Shown in pieces: positions 1 to 14,031 of a DNA stretch of 64,000 nt. The DNA is taken from NCBI GenBank assembly GCA_963573385.1, contig CAUYLG010021489.1:17421-81420 (forward strand). The letters run 5' to 3'. Within the stretch, counting starts at the first letter, position 1; each line of letters starts with the position of its first letter. Source of the stretch: Cacajao melanocephalus (lineage: Eukaryota > Chordata > Mammalia > Primates > Pitheciidae). Under the pieces are notes generated by a model. That model was not told where the DNA came from. It saw nothing but the letters and a program-made list of their open reading frames with translations, and made no database searches. Position numbers and translations under genes: made by a program.

Positions 1-980
1 CATCAGGAATATGGGTTTGTAGTATTCTCTTTTTTGTTAGGCCTTTCCTGGTTTTTATTAGGGTGATACTGGCTTCATAGAATGATTTAGGTGTCACACT
101 GGCTTTAGGTGTGATTTAGGGTGATACTGACTTCGTAGAATGATTTCAGCAAGATTGGTACCAATACTTTTTTGAATGTCTGGTAGAATTCATCTGTGAA
201 TTAGCTGGTCCTGGACTTTTTTTGGTTGGTATTTATTATTATTATTATAACCAATTCAAAGCCTCTGCTTGTTATTGGTCTGTTCAGGGTTTCTGTTTCT
301 TCCTGATTTAATCTAGAGGGTTGTCTATTTCCATGAATTCATCTGTTTTTTTCTAGATTTTTCTAGTTTGTTTGCATAAAGATGGTCATAGTAGCCTTCA
401 ATTATCTTTTGTATTTACGTGGTGTTGGTTGTAACACCTCCAGTTTCATTTATAATTAGCATATTTATGGCCTTCTTTCTTTTCTTGGTTTGTCTCACTA
501 GTAGTCTATCAATTTTATCTTTTCAAGAAACCAGCTTTTTGTTTCATTTGTCTTGTGTGTGTTTTTGTTTCAATTTCACTTAGTTCTGCCCAATCTTTGT
601 TATTTCATTTCTTCTATTGGATTTGAGTTTAGTTCTTGTTTCCATAATTGCTTGAGGTGTGATATTAGATTGTCAATTTGTGCTCTTACAGACTTTTTGA
701 TGTAGGTATTTAATGCTGTGAACTTTCTTCTTAGCACCACTTTTGCTTATCCCAAAAGTTTGGTAAGTTATGTCACTGTTATCATTAATTTCAAAAACAA
801 ATTTAACTTCCATCTTGATTTCACAGTTGACACTCAAATTTATCAAGAGCAGATTACTTACTTTCCATGTATGTGTACAGTTTTGAGGAGTTGATTTCCA
901 GTTCTATTCCACTGTAGTCTGAGAAGATACTTGATATGATTTCAATTTTCTTAAATTTATAATCCATTTTGTAACTGTGA
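1..980 (-). mobile_element. L1 ORF2 segment, inverted 5' part of a twin-primed L1
   Basis: Read on the minus strand this matches L1 ORF2 from the end of the endonuclease region into the reverse-transcriptase region. The recognisable antisense phrase is TCCTGGACTTTTTTTGGTTGG near 210, followed by the antisense of the segment linking endonuclease to RT. The left end lies outside the window. At about 975-990 the match stops and L1 resumes in the opposite orientation further downstream in ORF2, as expected for a 5' inversion. The copy is diverged and full of stops; the 3' end of the sense part suggests an L1PB/L1MA-age element. Confidence 0.85.
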
Positions 981-984
981 AAAA

Positions 985-3050
<2,066 letters not shown>

Positions 3051-3644
3051 AAGCAGTACATTCCATGTAGCTTACCAGGGAGGTTAAAAATCTCTACAAT
3101 AATAATTTTTTACAAAACCCGTCAAAAGAATCAGAGATGATATAGACAAATAGAATAACATTTCATACTCATGGACAAAAAGAATCAATGCTGTTAAAAT
3201 GGCCATACAACCCATAGCAATTTACACTTTCAGTGTTATTTCTATCAAACTACCAATGAAAATCTTCACACAATTAGACAAAAACTATTTTAAAATTTGC
3301 ATGCAACCTGAAGACAGCTCAAATAGCCAAGGGAATCCTAAGTAAAAAGAACAAAGCTGGAGGGATCATACTACCTACCTTCAAACTATTCTAAAAGACT
3401 ACAGTAACCAAAATGGCATGCTACTGGTATAAAAGCAGACACATAGACCAATGCAGCAAAATAAGGAGCCCAGAAATAAAGCTGCACACCTACAACCATT
3501 TGATCATCAACAAGGTTGACAAAAAAAGCAAGGGGGAAAGGACTTTGTATTCAATAAATGGTGCTAGGGAAACAGGCTAGATATATGCAGAGTATTGAAA
3601 CTGGACCCCTTTCTTTTACCGCATAGAAAAGTCAATTCAAGATG

Positions 3645-3875
3645 AAGAACACATGACCACAGGAAGGGGAACATCACATACCAGGGCCTGTCAGGGGGTG
3701 GAGAGCCAGGGGAGGGAGAGCATTAGGACAAATACCTAATGCATGTGGGGCTTAAAACCTAGATGATGGGTTGATAGGTTCAGCAAACCACCATGGTACA
3801 TGTATACCTATGCAACAAACCTGCACGTTTTGCACATGTATCCCCTAAAGAACTTAAAGTAAAATTTTAAAAAAA
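3645..3875 (+). mobile_element. Severely 5'-truncated L1PA/L1PB 3' UTR insertion
   Basis: The segment contains the primate L1 3' UTR signature GAACACATG...CACAGG, a TGTCAGGGGGTGG-like stretch, CACCATGGTACATGTATACC and a short A tail. It lies between the ORF2 motif ending CAATTCAAGATG and its continuation GACTTAAT. I see no clear target duplication; compared with typical L1 the host appears to have lost about seven bases at the site, so it may be an atypical insertion or the duplication may have decayed. Confidence 0.8.
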
Positions 3876-4262
3876 GACTTAATTGTAAACCCTATAAAAA
3901 CCCTAGAAGATCACATAAAAAATACCTTTCTGGACATAGGCCATAGCAAAGATTTCAGGATCAAGGCTCCAAACGCAATTGCAACAAAAATAAAAATTTA
4001 CAAATGGGACCTGATTAAACTGAAGAGCTTCTGCACAGCAAAAGGAACTCTCAACAGAGTAAACAGATAATCTACAGAATGGGAGAAAATATTGGCAAAG
4101 TGTGTTTCTAATAAATGTCTGCTATCCAGAATTTATAAGTAACTTAACAAGCAAAAACAAACAACCCTATTAAAAAGTGGGCAAAGGAAATGAATAGACA
4201 CTTCTCAAAAGAAAACAGACACACAGCTAACAAACCTATGGAAAAATATGCTTATCACTAAT

Positions 4263-4896
4263 TGAAAGAGAAGGCAGTTAGGGAATGGTTAGGCAGGTAG
4301 AAGGGGAGAGTTTCAGGAGAAGGACAGAGAAGGGCAATCTTTGCAGGAACATTGACACAACAGCAACTATACTGCCTCTACAGCTAACGCGAAGAAATGT
4401 GGTGAAGAATGTCTTCTTCTGTCAGATGTTGTTCAGAATGGACTGTCCCAACTTAGGTGCAGGTGCAGTAAATCAACCAAAATATCCTTAATTTGACCCA
4501 GCTTATTATTATGTCCTTAACATTACATGAGCATTGTGGTTTTAGTTGCCTGTGGGTTTTGCTTAGGTACTCATGGGTAATAACCAAGATAGAGTCACTT
4601 TGGGCAATCCCAGTCATGTGCAGATGCAACATCTCTAGGAGGGAACTTTATCCCCTACCATTTGAGCAAAACCCACAGAAGACTTCCTGGCTTCTGCCAC
4701 ATAAAAGACACAGAATTCAGTACCATTTCTGGCAACCTGCTTTCAGGCCCCCTCTCTTTACTGAGCACATTTCTTTTGCTTAGTAAATCCTATCCTAATC
4801 ACTTTCTGATGTCCACATGCCTACATCTTTGGGGTCATGGTATAAGAACTTGGACCTAGCTGAATGAAGGACTAAGTAGACTAGCAGACTTCAACA
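4263..4896 (+). mobile_element. Solitary ERV1-like LTR inserted in L1
   Basis: This 634-bp block starts TG and ends CA, and precisely interrupts L1 ORF2 between CACTAAT and ATTAGAGAAATGC. The flanking tetranucleotides TAAT (4259-4262) and GAAT (4897-4900) fit a 4-bp retroviral target duplication with one change. Near 4760-4790 is an R-region-like stretch, CATTTCTTTTGCTTAGTAAA, with a variant polyadenylation signal. No internal retroviral sequence is present, so it is a solo LTR. I cannot name the family. The two open frames inside it (4285-4491, 4493-4783) are chance frames. Confidence 0.72.
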
Positions 4897-5600
4897 GAAT
4901 GATTAGAGAAATGCAAACCAAAACCACAATAAGGTACCATATCACACCCGTCAGAATGGCTACCATTGAAAAGTCAAAAGATAACAGATGTTGCTGAGGT
5001 TGTGGAAAAAAAGGAATACTTATGCACTGCTGTGTGAACATAAATTAGTTCGGCCACTGTGGAAAGCATTGTGGCAATTTCTCAAAGAGCCTAAAGCAGA
5101 ATTACCATTTGAGCCAGCCATCTCATTATTGTGTATATACCCAAAGGAATATAAAACATTCTACTATAAAAACACGTGCACATGTATGTTCATTGTAGCA
5201 CTATTCACAATAGCAAAGACATAAAATCAACCCAGATGTCCATCAGTGGTAGACTGGAAAAAGAAAATGTGGTGCATATACACCTTGGAATACCACACAG
5301 GCATGAAAAAGAATGAAATGGAGATGGGGGCCATATTCTAAGCAAACTACCACAGGAACAGAAAACCAAATACCACATGTCCGCACTTATAAATGGGAGC
5401 TAAACCTTAAGCACACATAGACACAGGTTTACTTGATGGTGGAGAACAGGAAGAAGGAGAGGATCAAAAAACTTGCAGATGAAATAACCTGTAACACCAA
5501 ACCGCTGTGACTCAAAATTCACCTCTGTAACAAACATTTATATGTACCCCTAAACCTAAAATAAAACTTTTTAAATTAATTAATTAAATAAATAAAACAT

Positions 5601-7092
5601 AGTACCCATCAGGTCTTCCTTAGAAATAGTAGCAATTCCTGTGTTTTAATGCCTAAAGGAAATCTCTATCATCTATGTTTGCTATTAATTCATTTGTTCT
5701 TTCATTTACTCACACACCTAGGAGACATTTCTTTGCAAGAAGTATGACATGTTGAGTGTTATATCAGTTTCTTTATAACTTATTAAATGTTAAAAAAAAT
5801 TAAAAAGCAGTAGTACATAACACTATGCTTGGAGGGGAAACAAAAAATGAAAAACTTTTATGTGATGAATTTCTGACACTTGTATTTGATATTAAGTACA
5901 CAATAATCAAAAGGTAAATACAAAACATTGAATTTTGGGATTTAAATCTAGTGTTTCCCCAATAAAACTGTATAAATTTCACTTTCTCTAAGTCTAACAT
6001 TTCAGCAAATTAAAAAAAATCTGGTTCCAAATTGTACTCGTAGTTACTCACCAGTAGTTAACTTTCGCATTACTGCTTAAGTAATTATATGCTGATGACC
6101 ACATAGTGTTGACAAATTATTTGTTTTTACTTTTTTTTTCTAGACTGAAAAAATCATGTAAATTATCAAAATCTTGGCTATGGTAGTAATTTACATCAAT
6201 CAGTATTTCTTCAACTTGAAAAATAGTAAGTAAAAAATGCATTACATGAGAATACTTGAATTCATAGTTTGGAATGAAAAATAGTTCCTAGAACTTTTAA
6301 CGTTAGTGATTCATTTAGTTTTGTGACAGTCATCGAGCAATTTTTTCATCTTATGCAAAATTAATGCCATCAGAATTATGGAATAATTATAATTCATTAA
6401 GTACACACTCATCAATCGACTCCTATTGAACAGACATTGCCAGTCTATGGTGTAACAATCAGCAGTAAAGTTCCTGCTTTCAAGGAGTTCATTAACCAGT
6501 CAGCTATCTGGATGTTCTACCCTATGGGGTGTTCAGCCAGTAACAGTGAAGATAGATAAGACAGAAGCAGAGCTTGACTGATGAAACGTTAGCAGAACTG
6601 AAGTTAGGACTTCCTGGACAAAAAGAATGTGTGAACGCATGAACACATGAAGTGTACTGATGCTTTAGAGAAACTATAGTTAATTCAGCATTACCAAAGA
6701 GAAGTGTATATATGTGTTTCAAGAAGTATTATAGAGGTGATTCAAGAAAGTTTTGTCTAGATTGTCTTGGCCATACAAGAAAAATAAATTAGATGGTTGC
6801 TTCTGCAAGTGAAATCATTTTTAAAGTATTTTATTAAACAGAGACTAGCCACATACATAGACAGTATGCAACTAAACAAGTAAATACATAAGCACATTTC
6901 ATGGAACCTGCTGAGAATGAATAGGGTCCTCTAACAGAGAATAATGGACTAAAGGAAGATTTAAAGGATCACAAGGATATTATTCAAAAAACTGAGCCTG
7001 GGGTTGTGGAAATGGGGAAGCAGTCATGAAGAAGAAGTAAAAGTGCTTTCAGGTAGAGTGCTGGATATAATCTAAGAACTACGAGAATGTTG
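5601..7092. other. No gene seen; AT-rich unassigned sequence
   Basis: No recognised gene or named repeat. Around 6410-6800 there is faint resemblance to the old dispersed mammalian repeat also suspected at 47575-48115 and 61500-62268 (for example GTTCCTGCTTTCAAGGAGTT), too weak to annotate as an element. Confidence 0.6.
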
Positions 7093-7540
7093 CTAGCATT
7101 GCAGAATGACGAGAGAATAGGAGAGTGACATGGGTTGGTTTCCCTGTTAATATAATTGAGAAAGTTTATTTTGAATGTATTCACAAATGGAAAAGTAACT
7201 CATTTACTTTTATTTAAAGATAACCATGTAATATATTTATCATTTGTGTAAGAAAGAGATGTATTTATCATTCAGCTTTGTTTTACTAAGTATATCTTTT
7301 TACATCTCCAATTTATCTAGCATTGCAGAATGACGAGAGAATAGGAGAGTGGCATGGGTTGGTTTCCCTGTTAATATAATTGAGAAAGTTTATTTTGAAT
7401 GTATTCACAAATGGAAAAGTAACTCATTTACTCTTATTTAAAGATAACCATGTAATATATTTATCATTTGTGTAAGAAAGAGATGTATTTATCATTCAGC
7501 TTTGTTTTACTAAGTATATCTTTTTACATCTCCAATTTAT
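7093..7540. repeat. Nearly identical 224-bp tandem duplication
   Basis: Copy 1 (7093-7316) and copy 2 (7317-7540) start CTAGCATTGCAGAATG and end CTCCAATTTAT. By direct comparison they differ at two positions, A7128/G7352 and T7209/C7433, about 99% identity. The junction TTTAT|CTAGC shows no microhomology with either outer edge. The unit matches no repeat family I know, so this looks like a local duplication of unique sequence. Confidence 0.95.
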
Positions 7541-8235
7541 AGAAATATTATCCTAAGAAGCTATTCACAGTAAACCTAAAATATGTCCTGCTTCTATAAA
7601 TATAACATATTGAATTAGTTTATTTACAGTTGTGACCTGCTAATAGCAATAGATAAGACATTTCTTATAGATTAATTGGTTTATAGTTCTTGTATGCTCT
7701 ATTTATTTCTCCATGTGGTTTTCTGATTTAACCAGACATTACAGTTTATGATATAAGAAAATAAAACAAAACAAAAACAGAACTTAAAGTACTGGAGCTA
7801 GAAAACTGATGAGAACCATTTTTGTGTTTGTGTGTGTGGTTATGTTGAAAAATGTCCTTATCTTTTGGGGATACAAACTGAAATATTTAAAAATGAAATG
7901 GTAATGATGTTTAAAACTCTTTAAGTTTATAAGACTGTCAGGACTGGCCTTGATTTGATCATTTTTGTAACTGAATGATGTGGTTTCATTATTTAATTAA
8001 GTCTACATAACATATGAATTTGAAATTTTCCAAAATTAAAGTCCTCATTGTACCTCTGGTGTTTAAAAAGACAGTATAATAGAGAAAATAATTGATCATT
8101 TTATTTGAAAAAACAATTGACTAATGAAGCATTGATAAGGTAAACCACAGCTGAGAAGTCAGGAGCTGGTCTCAAACTGCAAATATATCCTCAGTGTAGA
8201 GCCAGAGAGACTATACGACAAATAAAATTTATTAA
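7541..8235. other. No gene seen; AT-rich unassigned sequence
   Basis: Nothing recognisable beyond A/T-rich DNA with short homopolymer runs. Confidence 0.6.
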
Positions 8236-8564
8236 CTATTTCTTCTTATTCTTCTTCTTATTATTATTGTTATTATTATTATTATTTTTGAGACAGAGTC
8301 TCACTCTGTTGCCCAGGCTGAAGTACAGTGGTGTCACCTCAGCTCACCACAATCTCTGCCACCTGGGTTCAAGTGATTCTCCTATCTCAGCCTCCCAAGT
8401 AGCTGGGACTACAAACGTGTGCCACTGTGCCTGGCTAATTTTTGTATTTTTAGTAGAGATGTGGTTTCACTATGTTGGCCAGGCTGGAACTCCTGACCTC
8501 GTGATCTACCCTCCTTGGCCTGCCAAAGTGCTAGGATTATAGACATGAGACACTGTGCCGGGCC
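8236..8564 (-). mobile_element. Alu: Alu (S/Y-like), minus strand, with expanded tail
   Basis: An antisense Alu starts after a T-rich tail (GAGACAGAGTCTCACTCTGTTGCC at about 8290) and ends at GCCGGGCC, 8558-8564. CTCGTGATC in the right part points to AluS/AluY rather than AluJ. The tail has turned into an impure TTC/TTA trinucleotide repeat at 8236-8286. The frame 8267-8542 is a chance reading of antisense Alu. Target duplication not resolved. Confidence 0.93.
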
Positions 8565-9830
8565 TAATTCATTTACTTTCTATAAAAATTTTATAATTTG
8601 TTTAACTGTAGAAGAACAAAACATAAGTGTCCCTAGTGTTGTTGTTTTTTTAAAATAATATCTTGAATAAAATCACTAGTTACCAAGAAACCAAGTGTAT
8701 GGGAGATATCACACCTTCATAGCACTTGTTACATTGCTCTATATTTGTACAGTTCTGAGGTTTGAGATAACATTTAATTAGGCTTTTCAGAGGTCAGCTA
8801 TGTATTCAGACTCCATACTGTTATTATCTTGTAAGAGTTTTAAAATCATAAATAAACAACACTATTAAAATAATGTAAAGGTAAGAAACAGTAGTCAAGC
8901 TACACAAACAAACTCTAAAAATAAGTATGTTAAATTGTTTCGGAGTAAACAATTTATGTTCTAAGCTGTCAACAACTAAAAGTTAATGTATTTTACTTCT
9001 ACAAATACTCATTTTATTTTGAAAGACTACTGACAGTTTTCAGTGTTATCTGCACACATAAATAGCATGCAGTGTTGCTAGGTATCATTAAATTGACAGA
9101 ACTAGAAATAATATTTATCTTGAGTAAAAATCAGCACTTTCACTTTTCCTTCTTTAACTTTGTGATGCATGACTCTAGTCTGACTTTGATAACAAGTTCT
9201 TTGATACTGTATAAAGAACTTTAAAACTTTAAAAAAGTCAGTGTGTATATTATTAAATTATCACCTTAATACAAATTATGTTATTCACGTCCACTTTTGT
9301 ATTAGCAAAAGTATAAGGCTTTAAATAATTTTCAGAAGTACAGATGTCTTTTTAAAATAAGACTAAAATGACCATTGTTATTTAAAAGAAAAATTGAGAT
9401 AAATTATTTTTGTTTGGATAAGTACAAAATTCTGACCTCTGCTTTTGTTGATAAGGTAAATCTCCTCAAAATAAATATAAACAAGAAGAAAACCCACCTG
9501 ATTTCTAAAGAAATAACAAGATAATAAAAAATATAAGGTGTTTAGTGTAGTAGGAAATTGCTACAGGCAGGTTCTTGTAGGCTAATATGACTCAAATCGC
9601 ATGTGCTCTTGCAGCAACACAGTACCGTCAAATCCTCAATGGATAATTTCAATGTCTGGCAGCATTACGGTCAATTTTAAAGCTACCTTTATAAAATCAC
9701 CTTCTTTGGTGGTGGTAAAGAATAGAATTTTGTTGTAATAACTATTTTAAGGTTGAAAGTGCAGAAACAGAAACTACTACAAACTTCAGGAAACCAGTCT
9801 CAAAAATATCCCATGAGGCTGGACACACAA
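8565..9830. other. No gene seen; AT-rich unassigned sequence
   Basis: No recognised gene, structured RNA or named repeat. Confidence 0.6.
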
Positions 9831-9916
9831 CTGCACTCCAGCCTGGCCAAGAGAGTGAAACCCTGCCTCAAAACAAAAGCAAAAGCAACAACAAAACAAA
9901 ACAAAACAAACAAAAA
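9831..9916 (+). mobile_element. Alu: 5'-truncated Alu 3' end
   Basis: Only the last part of the right monomer is present: GCACTCCAGCCTGGCCAAGA, then AGTGAAACCCTGCCTCAAAA, followed by an impure A-rich tail of CAAAA units. Everything upstream is missing. The flanking frames on both strands are shadows of the tail. Confidence 0.85.
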
Positions 9917-11547
9917 AGGGTTTTACTCTCTTGGCCACATGAATATTTAATGTTTCACATCTATCACCCAAAATCCACTCTCATACCTTTCCTTCTCACT
10001 GTAAACATATGGAAAAGACCTACAGTAGCTTTGATGTATAGGCAAGTAAATATTGGTTTGTAAATAATGTAATCTCAGCTTGTTTAATCCATGAGATGAT
10101 TTGTTAATGACAAAAAATGAGCTATTATCTAAATATTTCTTTAACAACTTTTTCAGATAAAATTATAAATTTTTGAGGATAACTTTTTAAAGACAAAGAT
10201 TTATTTAATAGCACACTATCATTTGCATTATAAGAACCCACATTACATTATAAATCAGATTTTCTCATGACAACATTTTGGGGATACAGTAACATGAAAT
10301 AAAAGCTATAAATTTTAATCTTAATATAAAAATTTCCAAAATGTTATTAAAATATGGTTTGAAACAGGAGTATGTGTAGGCATTTCACCTCCTTTCATGA
10401 CTCTGGTTTCAATTCCATAAATTATTTATGAATAAAAAATTATGCAAAATAGAACGTATAGAATAATGAATATATCGGACAGATGGTCTTGCCTGTCTTT
10501 TTAATTTTATATCTTCAAATGGCTTCATGCACTATCAACTCATTTAAAGCACAGAGAGGGGTAACCATTAAACAGTTTTCCATTCTTCTTCACTAATGAT
10601 ACTTAAAGACATTTAATAACATTTGCTAATTGTGTAATGCCAATCCTCCAAAAATAATGTATCAGTAGGGAGTAATTCTGCTTCATTCCTTTTATTTCCA
10701 GACAGCATCTAATGAACTGGAATGATCATAAATAGTAGAGCATAATGTATTGGAAAACATGTTGCTAGAAAATTTCTTTAGATGTCAAAAATTTACCTAC
10801 TGCCTTGGGAAATTAAGCAAATAAGTAGAATTTGTATTAAAATTGAAATAGGTAACATTTTATGTAAATCTTGCTTTTGCCACATTGTACAAAGCATAAT
10901 AATCATACCAAGATGATAAAATTCTTCATTACAGTATCATATAACAACTTGTGTTATTTCTAGTGATCACAGTAATAGTTTACTAGACAGATCGACATTC
11001 ATTATTTTTAAATTTTACATCATAAAATATCTTAAATTTTAAATTTCCTTTCATGAAGTGTCCACTAATAAAAACAAATCAAATATATGAGGACATGAAA
11101 TTTATTTAATCAAAATAAGAAATAGAATATTGATTATAAATTACTACACAGCTAAAATAATTTCTCTTCCAGTTAAAAAGTAGAAAGCAAAATTTTTACA
11201 AAAAAACAATGGCTTAACAAACCTTTGTCATATACATTTTAAATCTCTTTTGTCAAAATGTACACAAGTGTATCTCATTTTCACATAAGAATTAATTTAG
11301 TGATAATTTATACTAATAAAATAATTATAATATTTCTTGGTGAAAAGCAAATCTTTGTTTTAGAACAACTTTGTTTTAGAACCTTATTTTGTCCAATGTT
11401 AAAGGCACAAGTGGCCTTTGCAAGGGAAAGCAAGAATATCCTTCTCATCTTATTAAGATGGTCCTTATTAGCAAATTCATTCTTCAGCATTTTTTATGTA
11501 GAGCTAGTAGTAATCATTAATCTAGCACCTCCTTCCATAATGCTATT
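9917..11547. other. No gene seen; AT-rich unassigned sequence
   Basis: AT-rich sequence without recognisable repeats or coding signal; the 100-codon plus-strand frame at 11258-11560 runs into the adjacent Alu and has no family resemblance. Confidence 0.6.
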
Positions 11548-11797
11548 TTGTTTGATATGAGACAGTATCTTGCTCTGTCTCCAAGGCTGGAGTGTAGTAG
11601 CATGATCTTGCTCACTGTAACCTCCAACTCCCAGGTTCAAGCAATGTGCCTCAGCTTCCCAAGTAGTTGGAACTACAGGCATGTGCCACCGCACCAGTTA
11701 ATGTGTTTATCGTTTGTTCTTTGTTTGTTTGTTTGTTTGTTTGTTTGTTTTTTGTATTTTTAGTAGAGATGGGGTTTTGTCATGTTGGCCAGACTCA
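11548..11797 (-). mobile_element. Alu: Truncated Alu, minus strand, with TTTG microsatellite
   Basis: Antisense Alu right monomer (GAGACAGTATCTTGCTCTGT near 11560) through TTTTTAGTAGAGATGGGG, stopping at GTTGGCCAG near 11795; the rest of the left monomer is missing. Between the monomers the A-rich linker has expanded into about seven TTTG units (11716-11750), seen on the minus strand as CAAA. The frames here on both strands derive from this. Confidence 0.9.
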
Positions 11798-12320
11798 TAA
11801 TGCACTATTAAAGGAATAGCTAGCACCTTGCTTGTCCAAGGCCAATAGGAGAATCCCTTCCCTAATAGGCTAAGATGGAGTATTATGGAACGTAGCTTAA
11901 TCAAGGACCTGACTATCCCATCATTTCTACCATATTTATAGGCTTCTAGAAGCTTATGACAGGTAATGTCAAAACTCAAGGGGATGATAATATAAAATGC
12001 TGCAACTCATTGGGATTTACCTCAGTTGTGTCCTCCACATAAAGGATATATTTTCTATGTACATACAAACCTTTGATTATTTGATGTGACTTACTTTTTT
12101 AGTGTACCACTGATAAGTAAAGACTAATTTTGCACAGCATTCATGTGATCACAGATTATGTAAATTTTCTTTTCTTCTGATTCAGATAATGGTCAGTTTC
12201 CTTATAAGTTAAATGCTAATCAATGAGCATTCATGATAGGGGAAAATAAATTTTAATTTTTCCACAATATTTAAAAGTTATAGAGAAAATGTAAATGTTA
12301 ATTAATGTAAAAACCTTTTA
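11798..12320. other. No gene seen; unassigned sequence
   Basis: This moderately GC-balanced block (for example TTCCCTAATAGGCTAAGATGG) looks like an old dispersed repeat or LTR internal piece, but I cannot assign it. No coding evidence. Confidence 0.5.
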
Positions 12321-12674
12321 TAGTAGTGCCCCTTATCCATAGGGGATATGTACCAAGGCCCCCAGTGGACGCCTGAAACTGTGGCTATAATGTGCTGAAC
12401 TCTATGCATACTGTTTATTTGAGCTGATAACCAAGATGGCTTCCAAGTGACCAACAGTTCTACAGTGTGCATATGGTAGATAAAGGATTGATTCTCATCC
12501 CCCACCAGGATACAGCAGGACAAAGTGAGATTTTGTCATGCTACGCACAATGGTGTGCAATTTAAAACTTATGAATTGTTTATTTTTTGAAATTTCCATT
12601 TAATATTTCCAGACTTGATTGATATCAGGTAACTGAAATCATGGGAAGTAAAACTCAGGTAAAGAGGGTAATAT
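12321..12674 (+). mobile_element. Tigger2/MER8-like non-autonomous DNA transposon
   Basis: The left end reads TAGTAGTGCCCCTTATCCAT and continues with CCAAGGCCCCCAGTGGACGC and CCTGAAACTGTGG, characteristic of the Tigger2/MER8/MER28 terminal region. The right end, GTAAAGAGGGTAATA, is the degraded inverted counterpart of the left terminus. Flanking TA is consistent with Tc1/mariner-type insertion. There is no transposase coding sequence. Orientation and exact edges are approximate. Confidence 0.75.
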
Positions 12675-13264
12675 TATATAAGAGTTTTGATGAATTTGTT
12701 AAGTATATTGCTTAAATTGTCTAATAGAATATAGATGTGAAGAAAAATTATGTCCATAAAAATACTGCTTTAAAAAATTATGTATTAAATCAATTTAAAT
12801 TTATTTTAAATATGAGTAAATATTCCTTTTTAAACTAAAATTTGAAAATAACTTTAATATTTTTAAAAAGAGAGTTTTTTGTGGGAAATATTTATCTTGA
12901 TATATAACACACACATTGAAAAGTACGTTAATTTTTGGTAATGTACTACTCTTGATTTTCAGAGCAACAAATCTGTGAATCCCCAAACTAGTTAAAAATA
13001 GAATATTACCTTCAACCCAAAAACTCAATTCATAGCTTTCATTCACTACTCATCACTCCTCCTAAAGGTAAATCAGAAAACTGAGTTTCAAGTGATTTTA
13101 ATTTCCATAGATTAATCCTGCCAAATTAGAGTTTATATAATGTTAACTATATTGCATAATTAATTAGATATTGTTTGATAGATTTGTGAGTTTTATGCAT
13201 AGAAGCTATTTCCTATTTTAAAATAATTATATATAGTATTGTATTACATAAATATAACTATCCA
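12675..13264. other. No gene seen; AT-rich unassigned sequence
   Basis: Very A/T-rich; the 81-codon minus-strand frame 12801-13046 has no recognisable similarity and no supporting signal. Confidence 0.6.
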
Positions 13265-13545
13265 TTTTCTATTTCATATGCATTTTATTTATCTTCATTT
13301 TTGGCTATTGTGAATACTGAGGTACACATTATTGAGTATATTCAAAAGAATAATGATGCTGATCATAGGATATAAGTATTTTATGAGCATTTTTATTAAT
13401 CCTGCCAGGAGTTTCCCACAGTTATTGTGTCATTTTATATTTCCACCAGCTGTGACTATTTCTCACTGATACACAGTTTTGTCTTAGCGAAATATTTTCT
13501 TATTCTCAAATTTTGAAAATATTATTTTTATGTTTTCTTCTAGTC
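13265..13545 (-). mobile_element. Old L1M fragment, antisense
   Basis: TTTGGCTATTGTGAATACTG followed by a degraded CATAGGATATAAG region and ATTTCCACCAGCTGTG follows the order of the antisense L1 ORF2 C-terminal/3' UTR region in old L1M copies. Highly diverged. Confidence 0.55.
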
Positions 13546-13654
13546 AACTTACATATTTAAAAATTGAAATGTATATCTATAATCCAAATTAAAAAATACA
13601 TAAGGTGAATGACAAAGACAGCCTCCATTTGTTGTTCCTTTATATGGCGTCTTT

Positions 13655-14031
13655 GTCTATTTTGTGTTGCTAACATATAATGTTTGTTTATAAAGAAAGG
13701 CAATTAATTGAGATTACAGTACTGCAGGCTAAGAAGTCTAAGGGCATGGCCTTGGCTTCTGGTAAAAGCTCTTATACTGCATCTAAATCATAATGTAATG
13801 GAAAGATTAAAAGAGAAAGCGGACACGTATGAAGAGGGGAAAATCTGAAGGGCCTCCTGGCTTTACAAAAACCACCTCTGGCAGGAAATAATTTATTTCA
13901 GTAAAAATCAGTCTCTCAAGAGTAAGAACTCACTGCTGCAAGAACAACACCCAAACTATTCATGAGGGATCTGCTCCCATAACTTAAATACCTCTCACTA
14001 AGCCCCATCTCCCAACACTTGCAATGTTGTG
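13655..14031 (-). mobile_element. MLT1 LTR (MaLR), right-hand piece split by MST
   Basis: The order of phrases fits an antisense MLT1A/B LTR: TTTGTGTTGCTAACA, TACTGCAGGCT, CTTGGCTTCTGGT, ATTCATGAGGGATCTGC, CCCCATCTCCCAACA. It stops at 14031, where an MST element begins; the missing end reappears at 16415-16471 after the MST. An ancient solo LTR used as an insertion site. Confidence 0.8.

Larger units (their letters stand above)
3051..5600 (+). mobile_element. L1P-type element, 5' truncated, with two insertions
   Basis: Plus-strand L1 ORF2 occurs in three pieces, about 3051-3644, 3876-4262 and 4897-5250, followed by a 3' UTR ending with TAAACCTAAAATAAAAC and an A/T-rich tail to about 5600. 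The pieces are collinear in ORF2, so this is one insertion split by a short L1 3' end and a solitary LTR. Its 5' end starts at nearly the same ORF2 position as the sense part of the preceding L1 and abuts that element's A-rich tail. All frames are broken. Confidence 0.85.

Noticed and set aside
4285..4859. Overlapping 65-96 codon frames as a small gene cluster
   Set aside because: They sit inside the solo LTR, overlap in different frames and show no conserved motif.
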